Shown here one piece after another: positions 63,210-64,000 of a DNA stretch of 64,000 nt. Source of the DNA: Breviolum minutum Mf 1.05b.01. Taxonomy: Eukaryota > Sar > Dinophyceae > Suessiales > Symbiodiniaceae. Numbering within the stretch: position 1 is the stretch's first letter; every line of letters begins with the position of its first letter. A program made the translations under genes and the position numbers. The notes beneath the pieces are model-generated. The model saw nothing but the letters and a program-made list of their open reading frames with translations, ran no database searches and was not told the origin of the DNA. The stretch is taken from NCBI GenBank assembly GCA_000507305.1, contig DF239802.1, positions 99,884-163,883 of the forward strand, read 5' to 3'.

Positions 63210-64000
63210 ACTTTTACTCGGAACCAAAAGCCTCAAGATCACACGGTTCATCCATGACATTGCATGAATACAGTTGGAGTAGTTTTCAACTAGCAAACAG
63301 GGCCTAAAGTGGTAAATATCTATCCACATACCCCGCCTTGAGATTGATGGCAGGTCAGCCGTCAATTTCAATTGTGGATACCACAAACTTCGAAGCAAAC
63401 AAAACACGAAAACAAACAACGACAAAACGAAAACACCACAAGTGGTTCCACGCGAGAAACAAACACTTCACAACCTCAAATTGCTTTTGAGACATGATAG
63501 CTTCATCCAAGCTATAGTGCAACGGGCCATGTCTCTCAGTACCAGTGTTGGTACACTTCTCATTTTGTGCTGCCACCAGCTACGCATCTTGCGTCCAGGT
63601 GCACAGCCAACCAATCAGGCTACCACTTAATGGTCCATGAACTGGTTGTCATTTCAAATTCGTGAAACCTACTTCCCCAATCATTTCTCACACAAGTACT
63701 GTAAATATGCCAGAAATAAATGGAGAAATACAACTGTCGCAAATACACCTGTACCACAAATAGGTAAATATTGTAGTGTAAATACGCCAAGCTGTAAATA
63801 TGAAACACTCATCTTGCACCAGAATGGATAAATAAATAATCGCTCATAGTGCAAATACTGTTGCATTGCAACCATAGATAGTCCATCGCCATCCATGCTT
63901 CAGAGATATCATTGCAAACACATATAAGAGATCAAATGATGGTAAGCCACCACAGCTCTTCTGCTTCCAATGACCAAATCTCATGTTGTGAACCTGTATT
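63210..64000. other. Sequence upstream of the truncated copia frame
   Basis: Minus-strand frames here do not resemble reverse transcriptase, so the element appears truncated at about 63.2 kb. The rest holds only the TGTAAATA cluster. Confidence 0.5.
63690..63840. repeat. Dispersed TGTAAATA motif cluster
   Basis: GTAAATAT, CAAATA and related units occur about eight times in 150 bp. The cluster is short and degenerate; no coding frame is credible here. Confidence 0.5.

Noticed and set aside
1-64000. CRISPR arrays, bacterial operons, riboswitches, rRNA or tRNA genes
   Set aside because: None found; regular spaced repeats are simple-sequence DNA, and the gene structure is eukaryotic.

Overview
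The window is nuclear DNA from a dinoflagellate, most likely a photosynthetic core dinoflagellate of the Symbiodinium/Polarella type. Nothing in it looks prokaryotic: there are no operons, Shine-Dalgarno sites or long unbroken genes. Coding information lies in very short exons (16 to about 120 nt) between introns that nearly always end in AG|G but begin GC, GA or GT. That mixed donor use is a known dinoflagellate trait. Genes were therefore found by assembling short exons by conserved sequence and codon phase; most long open frames are shadows.

Left part (1-38 kb), all recognised genes on +. After weak exon traces (0.6-4.6 kb) and a ~570 bp AGT/AGC satellite (7.0-7.57 kb) comes the one gene I can name with confidence: nuclear sufB, the scaffold subunit of the plastid SUF iron-sulfur cluster machinery. 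Its 28 resolved exons run from 8.68 to 24.09 kb. The 5' 19 exons (8680-12156) and 3' 9 exons (21563-24092) are separated by a 9.4 kb intron, which appears to hold a complete same-strand gene for an acidic, charged protein (12.5-21.06 kb, ending in its own stop). Next are an unrecognised multi-pass membrane protein (about 27.6-30.3 kb) and a charged, partly coiled-coil protein (about 32.1-37.14 kb).

Middle. At 38.2-39.06 kb lies an extremely A+T-rich island containing a 150-N assembly gap (38686-38835). Right of it the first well-supported exons are on the minus strand, so the gap is either a strand-switch point or a doubtful scaffold join.

Right part (39-64 kb). This is gene-poor and repeat-rich: minus-strand exon clusters at 39.2-41 and 45.8-46.4 kb, simple repeats, a 21 bp perfect inverted repeat at 42.9-43.2 kb, an A/T-rich block with decayed tandem repeats (52.3-54.1 kb) and retroelement remains. 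The last 6 kb hold the 3' half of a Ty1/copia-like element on minus: a complete RNase H domain joined to an unusual C-terminal domain with methyltransferase-like motifs, followed downstream by two paralogous ~195-residue ORFs, one frameshifted.

Limits: exon boundaries are read by eye. First exons, transit peptides and UTRs are mostly unresolved, and only sufB and the copia RNase H are firm identifications.
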